Positions 16,020 to 27,930 of a stretch of 64,000 bases of DNA are shown here, in pieces; position 1 is the stretch's first letter; each line of letters opens with the position of its first letter. The notes under the pieces were generated by a model, which was not told where the DNA came from, did not search any database, and worked only from the letters and a program-made list of their open reading frames with translations. The translations under genes were made by a program, and so were the position numbers. Where the stretch lies: positions 30,635-94,634 of the forward strand of contig JAJONL010000020.1 in NCBI GenBank assembly GCA_021323395.1. Reading direction: 5' to 3'. This stretch comes from Nitrospira sp. (GTDB lineage: Bacteria > Nitrospirota > Nitrospiria > Nitrospirales > Nitrospiraceae).

Positions 16020-17156
16020 TCATCGCGTCCCGCTCGAGAGCCGCACATACTGAAGGCCGGGCAACTGGCGAATGCAATTCTTCAATTCCAACGAAAGCAA
16101 AATCGGCGTCACGTGAAACGCGGCGAGACCCGTTCGTCGAATCACCTCATCCACCGACTGCGGCATTGCATTCAGGGCATCATACACCAGCGTCTCTTGT
16201 GTTCCCAACTGAAGGTGCGACTCCGGACGCGCTTCCACTCGCTCGTCAAGCCGACGACGAAATGCCGCGTCGAGCTGCGGCCGCAATTCGTCGACCACGT
16301 CGCGCGCCGATTCCACCAATCTCGCGCCATCTCTGATCAGACTGTTGGGGCCGCGACTATTGTCGGCCTTCACGAATCCAGGCACCGCGAAGACCTCCCT
16401 CCCCTGTTCACCCGCCAATCGTGCCGTGATGAGTGAGCCGCTTTCGATGGCGGCTTCCGTCACCACGACGCCCAATGCAAGCCCGCTGATGAGGCGGTTA
16501 CGCCGGGGAAAATGGTAACTATGAGGCGCAGCTCCGAGCGGCAGCTCCGACAAGACGGCCCCTTGGTGAGCGATCGCCTGTCGCAGTTGTCGATGCTCCG
16601 TTGGATACGTCCGATCCAGGCCGCACCCCATCACGGCGAGCGTTCGCCCTTTCCCCGCGATGGCGCCACGATGCGCAGCCGCATCGACCCCTCGTGCAAG
16701 ACCACTGACGATGGTGAATCCCATGGCCGCGAGATCGCGGGCCAATTCTTCGGCCAGCTCCCGCCCAGCCGCACTCACCTTCCTCGTTCCCACGATCGCC
16801 ACGGCGTGACGATCGGTTTCCCGCAAGGTGCCCTGAAGATACAGCAGGGGGGGAGGATCGGGGATCGTCCGGAGAGGAGCCGGATAGTCGGGATCCAGGT
16901 ACGTCAGCACCGCCACCTGCCGACGCTCCAGTTGAGTCAATTCTTGATCGATTTGCCGAAACTCGGCCGCGTCGGGACCCCGTTGAATGGCTTCGATCAA
17001 CTGGGGACGGCAGCCGACTTCCTCCAACGCCGCTGAGGCGGCTCCCAGAACCGAGTCCGGCGTCCCAAATGACTGCACCAGCTTGAGGAGGATGGCATCG
17101 CCTACGCCCGGGATGGCGCGCAACATAAACCAGGGGCGAAGAGATCGGGTATTCAC
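16020..17156 (-). CDS. dprA: DNA-processing protein DprA (Smf)
   Basis: Protein of 378 aa that loads RecA on incoming single-stranded DNA in transformation. Residues 1-70 form a helix-hairpin-helix-like N-domain (GVGDAILLKLVQSFG). The Rossmann-type core includes IVSGLARGVDAAAHRGA, GCGLDRTYP and PRRNRLISGLA, and a C-terminal winged-helix region follows residue 300. No competence pilus genes are in the window, so only the nucleic-acid step is supported here. Confidence 0.95.
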   Translation of the reverse strand: MNTRSLRPWFMLRAIPGVGDAILLKLVQSFGTPDSVLGAASAALEEVGCRPQLIEAIQRGPDAAEFRQIDQELTQLERRQVAVLTYLDPDYPAPLRTIPDPPPLLYLQGTLRETDRHAVAIVGTRKVSAAGRELAEELARDLAAMGFTIVSGLARGVDAAAHRGAIAGKGRTLAVMGCGLDRTYPTEHRQLRQAIAHQGAVLSELPLGAAPHSYHFPRRNRLISGLALGVVVTEAAIESGSLITARLAGEQGREVFAVPGFVKADNSRGPNSLIRDGARLVESARDVVDELRPQLDAAFRRRLDERVEARPESHLQLGTQETLVYDALNAMPQSVDEVIRRTGLAAFHVTPILLSLELKNCIRQLPGLQYVRLSSGTR

Positions 17157-17252
17157 TCTCGTCTCAGCCCATCACGCATGGAAGGTACGATGCTCGCCAC
17201 CATGCTGCAGAAGCAAATAACGCGCACGAGGGGCATAGCTGCATGCACCGAT

Positions 17253-18764
17253 CTACATCACCACCAAATCAAACTGTTCGAGGTGCAACCGCTCATCGGG
17301 CGTGATCAAGATTTTCGCGCCATATCGCCGCTCGAGTTCTTCGACGCCCGGCTGCTCCTGTTCTTGTAGGAGAAGCGCAACCGCGGGATGCGCTCCCACC
17401 ACAACCCGCTGCTGCTCAATCTCGTGCCCCAACCGTCGGACCTCTCGAAAAATTTCGTAGGCCACCGACATGGGAGACTTGGTATATCCGCGCCCGTCGC
17501 AGTAGTGGCAAGGTTCGGAGAGCGATCGCAGCAGGTCTTCCCGCACACGCTCTCGGGAAATTTCGATCAATCCGAGATCCGATACCCTGGAAACCCGGGT
17601 GCGCGCTTTGTCAGCGGCCATGGCATCCACCAGAGCATGGTAGACCTTGTCGCGATTCTTCTCCCGCTCCATGTCGATGAAGTCCACGATGATAATGCCG
17701 CCGATACCCCGCAACTTAACCTGATAGGCAATTTCCCGCGCCGCTTCCAGATTGTTCCGCAGGATCGTCTCTTCCTGATCGCGTTTGCCGACAAACCGGC
17801 CTGTGTTGACGTCGATCACCGTCATCGCCTCAGTGTGATCGATCACTAAATAGCCGCCTGATTTGAGCCACACTTTGCGGCTCATGGCGCGAGCAATCTC
17901 CTGCTCGACACCCAGGTAATCGAACAGGCTCTCCTCTTTATCGTAAAAATGGATGCGCGATGTTTGTTCCGGTGAAAACCGTTGCACGAAGTTCTTAATC
18001 GCGTTGTACTCTTCACGATTATCGATCAAGAGCCGGTCCACGCGGCGGCCGAAGAGATCACGCACCACCCGGAAACTCAAACTCAAATCGCTGTGCAGCA
18101 AGCTGGGAGCCGGCTGTTGGTCACGCTTGGTCAACACGTCCTGCCATAAGACATGCAAAAACTCGACATCGGACCGGAGTTCCTCTTCCTTCACGCCTTC
18201 ACTGACTGTTCGAACGATGTAGCCGAATCCCGGCCGGCGGGCGCGTTTCATGATTTCTTTCAGGCGGGCGCGTTCTTCATCTCGAGGGATGCGCCGGGAG
18301 ACACCGATATGCTCGACGGTGGGCATGAACACCAAATACCGCCCCGGCAATGACACGTAGGTGGTCACCCGAGACCCTTTGGTGCCGATAGGCCCTTTGG
18401 AAATTTGCACCATGACTTCCTGGCCCTCGGACAGCAGTTCCTCAATAGGTTTGGAATTTTGGCGTTTCGGCTTGGGAACTTCCGAATCCTTATTATCGTC
18501 GTCATCCCCTTCAACCAGGGTATCCCCGGACTCTGAATCCATGGACAGATCGGAGACATGCACAAACGCGGCTTTTTCTAATCCAATATCGATGAATGCC
18601 GCCTGCATGCCGGGCAATACCTTGGCCACCCGTCCTTTGTAAATATTCCCTACAAAGTCCTGATCTTTGGCGCGGTCGCCGTAGAGGTCCGTGACGACCC
18701 CATTATCCAGCACCGCCACGCGGGTTTCTTCCCGCGCTATACTGATCGCTATCTCCACACCCAT
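17253..18764 (-). CDS. rng: Ribonuclease G/E
   Basis: Endoribonuclease of about 503 aa that acts in RNA decay and rRNA 5' maturation. It has an S1 RNA-binding domain at the N-terminus (about residues 35-120), an RNase-H-like region and the catalytic aspartates in VIDVNTGRFVG and IIVDFIDM. The zinc-link is CHYCDGRGY. It lacks the long scaffold tail of RNase E, so RNase G-like. The ATG at 18764 has AAAGGAG five bases upstream and is preferred over the GTG at 18770. It follows the rod-shape cluster, as in many bacteria. Confidence 0.94.
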   Translation of the reverse strand: MGVEIAISIAREETRVAVLDNGVVTDLYGDRAKDQDFVGNIYKGRVAKVLPGMQAAFIDIGLEKAAFVHVSDLSMDSESGDTLVEGDDDDNKDSEVPKPKRQNSKPIEELLSEGQEVMVQISKGPIGTKGSRVTTYVSLPGRYLVFMPTVEHIGVSRRIPRDEERARLKEIMKRARRPGFGYIVRTVSEGVKEEELRSDVEFLHVLWQDVLTKRDQQPAPSLLHSDLSLSFRVVRDLFGRRVDRLLIDNREEYNAIKNFVQRFSPEQTSRIHFYDKEESLFDYLGVEQEIARAMSRKVWLKSGGYLVIDHTEAMTVIDVNTGRFVGKRDQEETILRNNLEAAREIAYQVKLRGIGGIIIVDFIDMEREKNRDKVYHALVDAMAADKARTRVSRVSDLGLIEISRERVREDLLRSLSEPCHYCDGRGYTKSPMSVAYEIFREVRRLGHEIEQQRVVVGAHPAVALLLQEQEQPGVEELERRYGAKILITPDERLHLEQFDLVVM

Positions 18765-18909
18765 ACACACTCCTTTACACTCAGATCGAGCGGATCGGCA
18801 GACGAACGCGGACGCACGGCCCGGGTTCTTTCTCGTCTCGCCGGTGGTCCGGCGCCGGTCTGATTCCTATGGTTATTTCATACCCAATCAACCGCTGTCC
18901 AGGCATCGC

Positions 18910-20028
18910 CTAGTAGAACAGGGTCAACCGTCGTCGCTTTACATTGAGCAACAAACCTAACGAAGCCATGGTCATGATGGTCGCACTGCCTCCGTAACTG
19001 ACTAACGGCAGCGGGATTCCGACGATGGGAAACATACCGGCAGTCATCCCGATATTGACCACTACGCAAAAACACAACATCGCCACAATGCCGGCAGCGA
19101 GCAAAGCTCCCAACGTGTCTTTCGCGCGCGCCGCTATTTCCAGCGAGACCCATATCAGCGCGATAAAGAGGGCCAACAGCACCAATACTCCGACAAAGCC
19201 CCACTCCTCGGCATAGACGGCAAACACAAAATCGGTATGTCCCTCCGGCAGGAACTTGAGCTGGCTCTGCGTGCCCCCGTACAAGCCCTTTCCAGACAAT
19301 TCTCCTGAGCCGATCGCAATTTTGGATTGCAGCGCGTGATAACCCTTTCCTCCCGGATCGTAGTCCGGATCGACAAACGCCATGACACGCTGGCGCTGGT
19401 AATCATGCAGCGAGGCCCACACCATTTCCCATACAAATGGAAATAACATCACGGAGAGCAACAAAATGATGCCCAATGCTTTCGAGCGTACCCCGACCAT
19501 CAACAGCATGGCGGCGTAGACGGCGAGAAAACTCAGTCCGCTACCCAAATCGGGCTGTTTTAAAATCAGCAACAGGCCCGGCAGCACGATCAAACCCGGC
19601 ACGACGACACGCTGCAGCCAGCCCACACGAGAGACCCGTGAATAGTAGTTGGCCAGCACCAGGACCAACACGAGCTTGGCAAACTCGGAAGGCTGAAAGG
19701 CAAACGGTCCGATCGGAATCCATCGCTGGGCGCCGCGGCTCGACTTGCCCATCACCAGCACGACCGCCAACAAGATCAAGATCACCGCATAGGTCGGATA
19801 GGCCAGACGGGCGATCTTGTGATAATCCGACAGGTACATAACCAGAAATGCGATCGTTCCCAACAGAATCCAGACGAGTTGTTTGAGATAAAATGGAAAG
19901 GTGGTGTCTTGAGAATGGGTGACGCTATAGATCGACAAGACCCCCACAGACAGGATAATCGCGATCAATCCGATGAAACGGAGATCGAAACTATCCATCC
20001 CTCGACTGTCGATCACACGATCAATCAT
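18910..20028 (-). CDS. rodA: Rod-shape peptidoglycan polymerase RodA
   Basis: SEDS-family glycosyltransferase of 372 aa with about 10 helices that works with PBP2 (mrdA) in lateral wall growth. Motifs include SRGAQRWIPIGPFAFQPSEF, VGWLQRV, KQPDLGSG and GIPLPLVSYGGSA. The ORF track extends it to 20232, but that extension lies within mrdA in another frame. The ATG at 20028 overlaps the mrdA stop as ATGA and gives the normal RodA N-terminus. Confidence 0.95.
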   Translation of the reverse strand: MIDRVIDSRGMDSFDLRFIGLIAIILSVGVLSIYSVTHSQDTTFPFYLKQLVWILLGTIAFLVMYLSDYHKIARLAYPTYAVILILLAVVLVMGKSSRGAQRWIPIGPFAFQPSEFAKLVLVLVLANYYSRVSRVGWLQRVVVPGLIVLPGLLLILKQPDLGSGLSFLAVYAAMLLMVGVRSKALGIILLLSVMLFPFVWEMVWASLHDYQRQRVMAFVDPDYDPGGKGYHALQSKIAIGSGELSGKGLYGGTQSQLKFLPEGHTDFVFAVYAEEWGFVGVLVLLALFIALIWVSLEIAARAKDTLGALLAAGIVAMLCFCVVVNIGMTAGMFPIVGIPLPLVSYGGSATIMTMASLGLLLNVKRRRLTLFY

Positions 20029-21896
20029 GAGGTCTTCGGCCGTGATGCAGTTGCCGACTTCGCCCCGCCACCGGCGGACGTTCCCTTGAGGACCTGGGGG
20101 TACGCTTTGACGTAGGTTTCGATGACTTCCTTCGCCAAGGGGGCAGCCGCGGAACCTCCATGGCCCATGTGCTCGGCTAGAACGGCCACAGCGATGCGCG
20201 GCGCGTCCACGGGAGCAAAGGCCACAAACCATGCATGGTCGCGAAACTTCTTGGGGATATCCTTTTCCGGACCGGTGCGCAAAGCCGCCGTCTGGGCCGT
20301 CCCGGTTTTGCCTCCAATCGTTACCAGGGCTGACTTCGCTCTGGTCGCGGTCCCCTTCGTCACGACGTCGGTCAATGACTCCTTGATCAAGGCAATGGAC
20401 GCTGGCTTCACTGACACCTTGCCACGAACCGTCGGCGGGAACTCAGCCCGCTCTCCGGTCGCCCGATTCATCACGGCCTGAACCAAGCGGGGCTTCATGG
20501 ACAGACCGTCGTTCGCCACGGTACCGATCACACTCGCCATCTGCAAGGGCGTCACGGTCACATACCCTTGTCCAATGGCGGCAGAAATGGTTTCACCCGG
20601 ATACCAGGGCTGATTTCTCGCCTTCTGTTTCCAGGCCGTGGAGGGGACGATCCCCACGCGCTCCGACCCCAGTTCGACTCCTGTCTCCTGCCCGAGGCCG
20701 AACTGCTTCGCGTATTCGGCTATAGTATCGATCCCCATGCGCTGACCCACGGTGTAAAAATAGACGTCGCATGAATGAATCAATGCCTGATTCATATCGA
20801 CCGAGCCATGGCCGCCCGGCTTCCAATCATGAAATAAGCGATTGCCGAACTGATATCCGCCGTTGCACCGGACCATCGTCGAAGGCGTCACCGTGTTGGA
20901 CTCAAGGGCCGCGGCGGCCATCACGACTTTGAATGTCGAACCGGGGGGATACTGGCCCTGCGTCGCGCGGTTATTCAGCGGCCGACCTTCATTTTGAACG
21001 ATTTCAACCCATTGTTTGTTTGTCAATTCCTTCGACAACATATTCGGATCGAACCCCGGCCGGCTCGCCATCGCCAGGACATCGCCGGTGGTAGGATCCA
21101 AGGCGACGATAGCGCCCGTCTCTTCGCCTAAGAGATCCTCGGCGACTTTTTGCAACCGGATATCAATGGTCAGATACAGATCGTCGCCGGCCATCGGCTT
21201 TTCTGCCACCACAGCCCGTTTCTCATGGCCGAGCGCATCGACTTCCACACTCTTTTGCCCCGCCCGCCCGCGCACCTGCCGGTCGAACGTCTTTTCGACC
21301 CCATACTGCCCCACAATGCTGCCCTGGTGGAGATCCGCAAAGTCCGCCCGCTCAAGCTGATCCGCCGACACTTCTCCCACATACCCCAATAGGTGCGCGG
21401 CGACCACCCCGCCTGGGTAATTCCGTTGCGACTCCACTTGAACCATTACGCCCGGGAGATCCAATCGATGGGACTCGATCAACGTCGCCTCACGCAACGT
21501 CAAACGATCCTTGATCTTGCGCGGTTGCAGCTTACTCCCCTTGCCGAGGGACAGCTTCTTCTGAATGACCTCTGGATCCAAGTTGAGTAACGCGGCCAGT
21601 TGCGCAATCAGGCCCTGACGATCCTTGACATCTTCAAGCGTGACATACAACGCGAAACTCGGCACATTGTTGGCCAATAATATCCCGTTCCTGTCAAAAA
21701 TAAGGCCGCGGGCTGGTTCAAGCACCACTGAGCGGGTTCGGTTATTCTCGGACAGATCCCGATAATAAGGACCTTCCCGAATTTGTAGGTGCCACAGTCG
21801 CAAGGCGAGGAGCGCAACGACCAACAGCAGGCCTACGCGGAGAATCACTAACCGCCGCTGGAGATCAAGGAGGTCGGAATCGTTAAATCCTATCAC
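20025..21896 (-). CDS. mrdA: Penicillin-binding protein 2
   Basis: Monofunctional class B transpeptidase of 623 aa in the elongasome. One N-terminal helix (residues 15-35) anchors it, followed by the dimerisation/pedestal region. The transpeptidase domain has SxxK in PPGSTFKVV, an SCD motif (IHSCDVYF) and KTG in GGKTGTAQT. Coupled to rodA by a four-base overlap. Confidence 0.96.
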   Translation of the reverse strand: MIGFNDSDLLDLQRRLVILRVGLLLVVALLALRLWHLQIREGPYYRDLSENNRTRSVVLEPARGLIFDRNGILLANNVPSFALYVTLEDVKDRQGLIAQLAALLNLDPEVIQKKLSLGKGSKLQPRKIKDRLTLREATLIESHRLDLPGVMVQVESQRNYPGGVVAAHLLGYVGEVSADQLERADFADLHQGSIVGQYGVEKTFDRQVRGRAGQKSVEVDALGHEKRAVVAEKPMAGDDLYLTIDIRLQKVAEDLLGEETGAIVALDPTTGDVLAMASRPGFDPNMLSKELTNKQWVEIVQNEGRPLNNRATQGQYPPGSTFKVVMAAAALESNTVTPSTMVRCNGGYQFGNRLFHDWKPGGHGSVDMNQALIHSCDVYFYTVGQRMGIDTIAEYAKQFGLGQETGVELGSERVGIVPSTAWKQKARNQPWYPGETISAAIGQGYVTVTPLQMASVIGTVANDGLSMKPRLVQAVMNRATGERAEFPPTVRGKVSVKPASIALIKESLTDVVTKGTATRAKSALVTIGGKTGTAQTAALRTGPEKDIPKKFRDHAWFVAFAPVDAPRIAVAVLAEHMGHGGSAAAPLAKEVIETYVKAYPQVLKGTSAGGGAKSATASRPKTS

Positions 21897-21941
21897 GAGT
21901 CACCCTCAGCCCCCTCACTCTGTAGCCAGGCCTGCATGCGC

Positions 21942-22438
21942 CTATAGCGCCCCGTCGGTGACCATTCGATCATCCGACCAGCGTCGCCGGAATATCAGGT
22001 ACAGACCTGCTCCGAGGGCAGCGTCAAAGGCGGCCTGGACCAGGACAGTCGAACGGACTCCCATCCAGATCTCATCGATACCGGCTGGATTCATCGCGTA
22101 GAGGAACACTCCGCTGGACAGGCACGAAATAATCACCAGGCCCACCGTCAGCACGGCCGGCGTAATATGGGCCATGTGGCGGCCGGCGAGACCGGCAAGA
22201 AACCCGGCACCGCCCTTTGTCACCACATTGATCCAGAGATCCCCGGCCGACAGCATATCCTGAAAACAACCCAAAATCAGGCCAAGGATCAAACCATCAA
22301 GCTCTCCACCGAGGAAACCCACAAGGCAGGCCGCGACCAGACCGAGATCAGGTCGCACACCAAGGATACTGACGTAATGCAATAACGTCGTTTGGAAAGG
22401 CACCACCGCCAGCGCCAGCAAGGCGTACAACAGAAACT

Positions 22439-22442
<4 letters not shown>
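21942..22442 (-). CDS. mreD: Rod-shape-determining protein MreD
   Basis: Small membrane protein of 166 aa with about five to six helices, starting MKFLLYALLALAVVPFQTTL. It is recognised chiefly by its size, hydrophobicity and its place between mreC and mrdA, with a short overlap with mreC. It links MreC to the cytoplasmic MreB filament. Confidence 0.88.
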
Positions 22443-24324
<1,882 letters not shown>

Positions 24325-24328
24325 TCAT

Positions 24329-24787
24329 TCAATCCGGCATTTCCAGCTGTCCACTCTCAAGCACCTGCGTCTTCGCGAGCTCATCGCCTAACCGGCGACC
24401 CTGTTCATTCCCGACCACCAATAACGCTTCGAGCGAGAGGACTGCCCCCCAGCCGATCCATCCTACATAGGGTATTTCGAAGGCCAATTGGGCAAGGCCA
24501 CAGGGCAGATTGCGAATAATCGACTCCCGAAATCCTGCAGGTTCGCGCGCACGGGGCACAATTGTCTGCAGCCCGATCAGTCGCTTCCCGACACTTCGAC
24601 CGCCTCCAAAGCCGTCGGCCAGCAATATATAGGCAAGTCCGGCAAGGACACCAACCGGCGGGACCAATTTACTCGCCGCAGCCACGATTAAAAGATCGAT
24701 CAATTTGGCGATGAACCGATTCAACACCTGGGCTTTCGGATAGACGCCCCGTTGAAATGGGCTTTGCCCGGTTGCCCCTTCCGCCAA
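24329..24787 (-). CDS. RDD family membrane protein
   Basis: Hydrophobic protein with the RDD-type pattern: LNRFIAKLIDLLIV, then SVGKRLIGLQTI and a C-terminal GWGAVLSLEALLVV helix. The track starts at 24928, but a good promoter lies inside that extension. I therefore place the start at the TTG at 24787, which has GGAG eight bases upstream, giving about 152 aa. The function of RDD proteins varies (some are Na+/H+ antiporters); none is assigned. Confidence 0.72.
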   Translation of the reverse strand: MAEGATGQSPFQRGVYPKAQVLNRFIAKLIDLLIVAAASKLVPPVGVLAGLAYILLADGFGGGRSVGKRLIGLQTIVPRAREPAGFRESIIRNLPCGLAQLAFEIPYVGWIGWGAVLSLEALLVVGNEQGRRLGDELAKTQVLESGQLEMPD

Positions 24788-24811
24788 TGAAGATCTCTCC
24801 GATTGGTTCAC

Positions 24812-24840
24812 ACTATAGCAAATCTCTCTGATCCGCACAA
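24812..24840 (-). promoter_or_regulatory. Sigma-70 promoter of the RDD gene
   Basis: On the - strand TTGTGC and TATAGT are separated by 17 bases. The predicted start site is about 18 bases before the chosen TTG start codon. Confidence 0.6.
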
Positions 24841-24951
24841 ACAAAGTCACAATCTTCCCGCGCTCGTCGCCGCCGTTCGGATGCTCTTGCCTTTCCAGCC
24901 GGTGTCTGAGTAGAATCCACGAAACCAAGCCGACGAAGAAGGCGGGTCTCG

Positions 24952-25650
24952 ATGATCAAATTGCTACGTGAAGCAGCGCACGACTATCCCTGGTTCCTCA
25001 AGTCCATCATGGGCATTCTCGCCCTCGCTTTCGTCATTACCATGGGATGGTGGGGATTCGGCCAACAGAGCGGCAATGTCGTCGCCTCCGTGGGGGACCA
25101 GTACGTCCCACTGGATGAATTCCGCCGCGCCTACGAAAACACCTATCGCTTCTACAAAGACAAGGGGCAAACGGATATTAAGGATGAATTCCTCAAACAA
25201 TTTGTGCTCGAACAACTCATCGACAATCGCATGTGGCTGCATGTGGCCAAGGACATGGGCCTGACCGTTTCCGACGAAGATCTACGTAAGGCGATCATGC
25301 AGCGGACGGAGTTCCAAAAGAATGGAGCGTTCGACCCTGAAGCCTATCGCAGGCTGCTGGCAGCGAATCGTTTGACCCCGTCTTCCTTTGAGGCCATGGA
25401 AGCGAAGGATATTCTGACGAACAAAGCCCGGTTGGTCGTCATGGACGCCGTGGCCCTCACGCCCTCTGAATATGCTGAGGCGCAGGCCCTCGTCACCCGC
25501 CAGGTGGAAACAGATCCCGCTAAGGCCGAAACAGCCAAGGAGCGGATTTTTCAGAGCTTCCTCTTTCAAAAGCAACAGCGGGCCTTAATGGCCTACAGCG
25601 AATCGATGAAAAGCAAAGTCCCCGTCAAGATTCACAAAGAGCTTATGTAG
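24952..25650 (+). CDS. SurA/PpiD N-domain protein without a parvulin domain
   Basis: Membrane-anchored periplasmic protein of 232 aa. A single helix (about residues 15-36, SIMGILALAFVITMGWW) is followed by a SurA_N/PpiD-like chaperone region: VGDQYVPLDEFRRAYEN, FVLEQLIDNRMW and DLRKAIMQRTEFQKNG. Full PpiD proteins are about 620 aa with a peptidyl-prolyl isomerase domain; that domain is absent and the protein ends on a charged helix. Probably a folding factor for outer-membrane or secreted proteins. Its end overlaps the convergent queA gene by eight bases. Confidence 0.8.
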   Translation: MIKLLREAAHDYPWFLKSIMGILALAFVITMGWWGFGQQSGNVVASVGDQYVPLDEFRRAYENTYRFYKDKGQTDIKDEFLKQFVLEQLIDNRMWLHVAKDMGLTVSDEDLRKAIMQRTEFQKNGAFDPEAYRRLLAANRLTPSSFEAMEAKDILTNKARLVVMDAVALTPSEYAEAQALVTRQVETDPAKAETAKERIFQSFLFQKQQRALMAYSESMKSKVPVKIHKELM

Positions 25651-26683
25651 CGGCCGTCCATCCAGACCCGATCAGCATCGCGTCCCCATAACTATAAAAT
25701 CGGTACCGTTGGTTCACCGCCTCTTCGTAGGCGGCGCGAAGCGGGCCTATCCCCACGAAGGCCGAGACCAGCATCAACAAGGTGGTTCGCGGCAGGTGAA
25801 AGTTCGTCAATAGCGTATCAACGATTTGGAACTTAAACCCTGGCGTGATGAACAGCTCGGCAGCCCCCTGAAATGGCATGATTTCACTTTTATTTCGCGC
25901 GGCGGTTTCGAGCGCGCGGACCACCGTCGTTCCCACCGCCACCACGCGATTCCCACGCTGCCGTACAAGGCCAATCTGCTCCACCGTCTGAGCAGACACC
26001 TCGACCCGTTCGGCCAACATGCGGTGGTCTTCGATTCGCTCGCTTTTCACGCTTCGAAAGGTTCCGGGACCGACGTGCAGGGTGACCTGGGCCAATTCAA
26101 TCCTCTGCGCCGCTAAGGCATCCACTAATTCACGCGTAAAGTGCAGCCCGGCAGTGGGTGCGGCAATCGCGCCTTCGTGCTGAGCAAACATGGTTTGGTA
26201 CCATCGCAGATCGTCCTGCGTAGGCGGGCGTTTGATATAGGGAGGGAGAGGCATGGTGCCGGCTGCCTGCATGAGATCGTGTACGCTGTTCACACCCGTG
26301 ACCTTCAGCGTGGTTCGCGTCTGGCTCCGCTCCAGGATTTCGCCGATGCCGCCGTCCGGAAACTTCACCATGGAGCCCGGACGATATCGCCCCCTGATAA
26401 GCACTTCCCAGACACCCTGTCCTAAATCTTGAACAAAGAGGAGGTCGATCGGTTTTCCTGTTGAATGGATATGGGCCGGGACGCGCGCCGGCATGACCTT
26501 GGTATTATTCACCACTACCAGATCGCCCGGTTTCAGCAGCGTTGTCAGGTCCGCGACGTGACGGTGCATCCGTATGCCACTGGCGCGGTCGACGACCAGC
26601 ATCCGCGCTCGGTCGCGGGGGATGACCGGCTGATCGGCCACCAAGGCGGGGTCAAATGGAAAATCGAACTCGCTGAGCAGCAT
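25643..26683 (-). CDS. queA: tRNA preQ1 ribosyltransferase-isomerase QueA
   Basis: Transfers and isomerises the ribosyl part of S-adenosylmethionine onto preQ1 in tRNA, forming epoxyqueuosine. The 346-aa length is typical. Typical stretches include VVNNTKVMPAR, AAPTAGLHFT, LHVGPGTFRSVK, TNFHLPRTTLLMLV and YRFYSYGDAMLI. It overlaps the stop of the SpoIID-like gene, at the end of the long - strand run. Confidence 0.96.
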   Translation of the reverse strand: MLLSEFDFPFDPALVADQPVIPRDRARMLVVDRASGIRMHRHVADLTTLLKPGDLVVVNNTKVMPARVPAHIHSTGKPIDLLFVQDLGQGVWEVLIRGRYRPGSMVKFPDGGIGEILERSQTRTTLKVTGVNSVHDLMQAAGTMPLPPYIKRPPTQDDLRWYQTMFAQHEGAIAAPTAGLHFTRELVDALAAQRIELAQVTLHVGPGTFRSVKSERIEDHRMLAERVEVSAQTVEQIGLVRQRGNRVVAVGTTVVRALETAARNKSEIMPFQGAAELFITPGFKFQIVDTLLTNFHLPRTTLLMLVSAFVGIGPLRAAYEEAVNQRYRFYSYGDAMLIGSGWTAAT

Positions 26684-27930
26684 CAGGGGGAAGGAATGGC
26701 CGGTGCCAGTAACTGCAAGAGGGCCGTGTTGTGCAATTCAGTCCCCGGATAGTAGTACTGGAGAATGCTGGGATAGGAGTAGCCAAGCTCGGCCAATTCT
26801 TTGGCGCCCCATTGGCAAAGCCCGACTGCGTGGCCGGCCCCGTAGCCGGTGAACACCACTTCGGCCCCGATCGATTCGACCTCGAACTGAGTACTCGGAA
26901 TGACTGTATAACCAACCGCCTTCCGCAGGTCTTCACCACGTAACACCGTCTCGCCGCCCGAATGCAAAATCCGCAGCCGCGCGACCCGGCCGGCCCGGCT
27001 ATAGGCAATCGGGGTGATGGTCGCGATGGTCCCCACTGAAAATCCTTGGCGTCGCAGGTTCTGCTCCAGGTGATCCATCTTCACGTTGGCTTTCCATTGA
27101 TAATAGGGGGACTCGATATCGAAGGGACATTCCACACCTTTGAGATAGGGCAGATCCTTATTCGCCCACACATTGACCGCATCTTCAGTCGGTCCGGCCG
27201 CGGTGGATGAAAAGGCAGCATAGATGGGCGCCCGCAGATGCGTCACCACAATGCCTCGGGTCGATTCTACGGCCTCTTCGACACGGTGATCCACACCAGA
27301 GCGCCCACGATAGACCTGGTCTTGAATGGTGGACATCACGTCATATTCCCGCGCCGCGCTCAGCAGCTTGTTATACAGCGCGTATGTCCGAGCCGCGACC
27401 GCCTGTACTTTCAACATTTCCGGATGCCAGGCGGAGCTTACCTCCGCAGGCACCACGCCCTTGACGTACTCTTCCAAATCAACCTGATTCACGACAGAGA
27501 GCGTGCGCCCTTTGCGAGACACTCTGACGGCTCCGCTCACCGAGAGCAGGGGACCCTGTGTAATCGCAACGCCGCCCGACGCCGACGATCCGGGTCGAGT
27601 TCCCGCGGTCTGCGTCATCCTCAGGGAAAGATGGCTCCGGAGAGGCCGAATAACCATCTGGCCCCCCACTATGCGTCGGTTATCAACCCGTAAACCGTCT
27701 CCTCGTGATGTGACATGGATGGGGGATCGAAAAATTTTCGTCTCACCCGCCTCGGTTGCGATCGCTATATCTCCGTCGGCATTGACCTCCAGCAGGGCGA
27801 CCTCTTGAGCTACCAAGACCCGAATGGATTCGGCGGACACTGGCTGCGCACAGGTCATAAAAACGAGAAAACCGCCTGCCATCATCGGCAACATGCTGGA
27901 TAGGTATCGGGTCAGCGGCGAAAGAGCCAT
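26683..27930 (-). CDS. SpoIID/LytB domain protein
   Basis: Exported protein of 415 aa with a signal peptide ending near QPVSAES. The SpoIID domain spans about residues 140-380: EYVKGVVPAEVSSAWHPEML, AVAARTYALYN, and near the end GYGAGHAVGLCQWGA. SpoIID is a peptidoglycan lytic transglycosylase in spore formers; homologues in non-sporulating Gram-negatives act in wall remodelling. No sporulation gene is nearby. Confidence 0.88.
   Translation of the reverse strand: MALSPLTRYLSSMLPMMAGGFLVFMTCAQPVSAESIRVLVAQEVALLEVNADGDIAIATEAGETKIFRSPIHVTSRGDGLRVDNRRIVGGQMVIRPLRSHLSLRMTQTAGTRPGSSASGGVAITQGPLLSVSGAVRVSRKGRTLSVVNQVDLEEYVKGVVPAEVSSAWHPEMLKVQAVAARTYALYNKLLSAAREYDVMSTIQDQVYRGRSGVDHRVEEAVESTRGIVVTHLRAPIYAAFSSTAAGPTEDAVNVWANKDLPYLKGVECPFDIESPYYQWKANVKMDHLEQNLRRQGFSVGTIATITPIAYSRAGRVARLRILHSGGETVLRGEDLRKAVGYTVIPSTQFEVESIGAEVVFTGYGAGHAVGLCQWGAKELAELGYSYPSILQYYYPGTELHNTALLQLLAPAIPSP

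Noticed and set aside
20029-20232. N-terminal extension of rodA
   Set aside because: Lies within mrdA in another frame and gives a non-membrane sequence; the ATGA overlap at 20028 is the normal start.
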